Shown in pieces: positions 15,199 to 16,579 of a stretch of DNA of 16,579 nucleotides. A program made the position numbers and the translations under genes. The stretch's first letter is position 1; each line of letters opens with the position of its first letter. The notes under the pieces were generated by a model. It searched no databases. It had not been told where the DNA came from and saw nothing but the letters and a program-made list of their open reading frames with translations. This DNA is from JABMRP01 sp964444795 (GTDB lineage Bacteria > Planctomycetota > Planctomycetia > Pirellulales > Thermoguttaceae), in the NCBI GenBank assembly GCA_964444795.1, contig CAYUIQ010000201.1, positions 1 through 16,579 on the forward strand, written 5' to 3'.

Positions 15199-15210
15199 AG
15201 GTCACGAGGA

Positions 15211-16302
15211 TCACTCTTGGATGATGTCTTCGTACGTCACCTCCGCCGTCCGCACCACCGCCACCCAGCGAACCACGTCGCTATTGCCGTCGGCGTCCTT
15301 CACCTGGATCTTCAGCGAGTCGTCCGTATTGTCGGCGATCGCCTGGGCGTCGAAGCTGGTATCGTCGGTGTCGTAGAGCGTGGTCACGTTGGAGGCCAGC
15401 ATCGTGGTCGTCCCGCCATCGTTCTCGATCACCCCGTTGATCGCAAACCCGAACGACTTCGAGCACCCCTCCGTCGTACCCACCAACAGACAATCGAACG
15501 TCCAGACCGTATCGGTCGCCACCGTCATGTCGGCCGACGACCCGTCCAAGAAGAGCGATTGCCAATTCGCATCGCTGTGCGTGATCTCCTCGCGGACAAC
15601 GAACTTGGACGTCTGGGCATCGCCCTGAGCGGCGAAGCGCCCCGAGGCATACGCCTGCTGGCCGTACTTGTCCGCCTTGGCGTAGCCTCCGCCAGGGACC
15701 GTGGCGTAATGGCCGCTGGCCGTATTGCTGTAGCCACCAGTGATGGTAGAGATGTCACCAGTTGCGGCGTTGCTATCTCCGCCGCCGACCGTGGCGCAAT
15801 ACACGGCAGAATTGGTGCTTCCGCCGCCGACCGTGGCGTAGTGGCCGCTTGCCGTGTTGCTCTTTCCTCCGCCAATGGCTGATCGATTTCCGGAGGCGAC
15901 TTCCGAGTTGCTGGAGCGACTCGATTGTAGGTCCACCGCACCAGTGCCACGGGCGGAGGCGCTGGCATCGCCGTCGACTTGGATGGCCCGGTTGTCGATT
16001 CCACCGACGGGATCGGATGGGGACAAGATCAGGGCATCGTCCGTTCGTTTGAGAAGCGAACGCCACTTCGCGCTGCCCGATGTGGCATCGGTGCAAACCC
16101 ACATAACCTGGCTTGTCGTATTGAACCAGAGCGAACCGGCGGCGAAACTGTCGCCCGAGTCGTCTCCAGTCGTCGGATCGGATGCCGAGTGGTACGGCGC
16201 CCGATCGGCCAGTTCCTTGAAGTCGTCGGTCAAGGCCTCGCCGCCGGCTCCGGAAGCGCTCTCCACTACGTCCAGCCCCTTGTAATCGGTTAATGTCGCC
16301 AT
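15211..16302 (-). CDS. Phage-tail-fibre-like protein with GGG beta-roll repeats
   Basis: This 363-residue protein has no signal peptide. Residues about 50-82 hold the motif AAGSLWFNTTSQVMWVC...GSAKW, common near the N-terminus of phage tail fibres and related virion or receptor-binding proteins. Residues about 132-206 are four to five 14-15-residue repeats (core SNTASGHYATVGGG) of the kind that form a trimeric left-handed beta-roll in YadA-like heads and fibres. Residues about 213-352 resemble a tail-fibre C-terminal domain: ASGRFAAQGDAQTSKFVVRE, FLDGSS, and RWVAVVRTAEV near the end. ATG 16300-16302 follows GAGGAG with a normal gap. The gene stands alone upstream of the glycan operon on the same strand. 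It could be a prophage or tailocin remnant, or a surface fibre exported by an unknown route. No other phage structural gene is in the window. Confidence 0.8.
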   Translation of the reverse strand: MATLTDYKGLDVVESASGAGGEALTDDFKELADRAPYHSASDPTTGDDSGDSFAAGSLWFNTTSQVMWVCTDATSGSAKWRSLLKRTDDALILSPSDPVGGIDNRAIQVDGDASASARGTGAVDLQSSRSSNSEVASGNRSAIGGGKSNTASGHYATVGGGSTNSAVYCATVGGGDSNAATGDISTITGGYSNTASGHYATVPGGGYAKADKYGQQAYASGRFAAQGDAQTSKFVVREEITHSDANWQSLFLDGSSADMTVATDTVWTFDCLLVGTTEGCSKSFGFAINGVIENDGGTTTMLASNVTTLYDTDDTSFDAQAIADNTDDSLKIQVKDADGNSDVVRWVAVVRTAEVTYEDIIQE

Positions 16303-16579
16303 CTTCGTTCTCCTCGAATTCCCATGAGTAGAAAAGTTGTTCCGCCGCGGCGCCGGACGACTCTTCTTAGGAACGTCCGACTCCGCGACGCGTGATCGTC
16401 AATCGATCCACGTCGCCGGTGCCGGGCGGTCGTCCACCCGCACCGTAGCTCAATCTACCGGGCGCCCGGCCCATTTTCTACGTCGTTTATGCACCACCCC
16501 AAACAAACACCACCACCAACAAAAGTTTGCAAGTACACCACCCTTTCTGCTAGGTTGCCCCAAGACACGCGGTATCCGG
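16303..16579. other. Upstream region of the tail-fibre-like gene
   Basis: There is no supported gene in these 277 bases. It contains a perfect 12-bp palindrome CCGGGCGCCCGG (16459-16470) and a 33-base run of only A and C on the plus strand (16492-16524). The promoter of the minus-strand tail-fibre-like gene should be here, but no convincing -35/-10 or sigma-54 site was identified. Confidence 0.45.

Larger units (their letters stand above)
14638..15210. other. Gene-free stretch of 573 bases rich in hairpin repeats
   Basis: It separates the tail-fibre-like gene from the sulfotransferase gene, both on the minus strand. It must hold the 3' end of the first transcript and perhaps the promoter of the second. 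It contains fragments of at least three hairpin-forming repeat types, listed separately (14855-14898, 14919-14990, 15011-15198). The open frames here on the plus strand lack a Shine-Dalgarno site and known sequence. The roughly 215 bases next to the sulfotransferase (14638-14850) show no repeat and are the likeliest promoter region. Confidence 0.6.

Noticed and set aside
15028..15882. A 284-codon plus-strand frame opposite the fibre-like gene.
   Set aside because: It begins inside repeat hairpins and is antisense to a gene with clear fibre motifs.
16440..16480. A tRNA-like stretch (GTAGCTCAATCTACCGGGCG) was considered.
   Set aside because: No acceptor stem or T-arm could be fitted around it, and the GTTCRANNC box is missing.

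Overview
The window looks like a chromosomal segment of a Planctomycetota bacterium, most likely of the Pirellulales type. The grounds are high G+C, a TIGR03000-like domain (a family described mainly from planctomycetes) in the protein at 2245-4032, a PAPS-type sulfotransferase, very long multi-domain glycosyltransferase/methyltransferase proteins, and dispersed hairpin repeats of kinds I recall from planctomycete intergenic DNA. The taxonomy is an inference from family content, not from a marker gene.

Left part (1-4467). A plus-strand gene (55-1926) encodes a protein with a secretin-like beta segment and a Pro/His-rich tail. It converges, with a 7-base gap between stop codons, on a minus-strand pair: a 79-residue unknown protein (1934-2173) and a probably exported HExxH metallopeptidase-like protein (2245-4032). 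A gene-free stretch (4033-4467) follows, holding a perfect 16-bp palindrome and a small hairpin close behind the end of the next gene.

Central part (4468-14637). Seven minus-strand genes are tightly packed with gaps of about 127 bases or less, one of them an 8-base overlap, and are probably one operon. In transcription order they are: PAPS-dependent sulfotransferase; an 85-residue helical protein; an IscU/NifU-like scaffold protein without its first cysteine motif; a GT4 glycosyltransferase with a five-cysteine insert; a GT-D + CgeB-like GT + methyltransferase fusion; a methyltransferase + TOD1/MUCI70-like (DUF616) fusion; and a 1222-residue protein with three GT-A/GT2-type domains, a degenerate methyltransferase-like module and TPR repeats. 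Together they look like a pathway that builds a methylated and sulfated glycan, possibly on a protein.

Right part (14638-16579). A 573-base gene-free stretch is full of hairpin repeats, including a perfect 19-bp inverted repeat. Beyond it is a minus-strand gene (15211-16302) for a phage-tail-fibre-like protein with a W...C...W N-terminal motif, GGG-type beta-roll repeats and a conserved C-terminal fibre domain. It lies upstream of the glycan operon on the same strand. It could be the surface or fibre protein that the operon decorates, but this rests on position only. The last 277 bases hold no gene I can support.

I found no rRNA, tRNA, CRISPR array, transposase or integrase.
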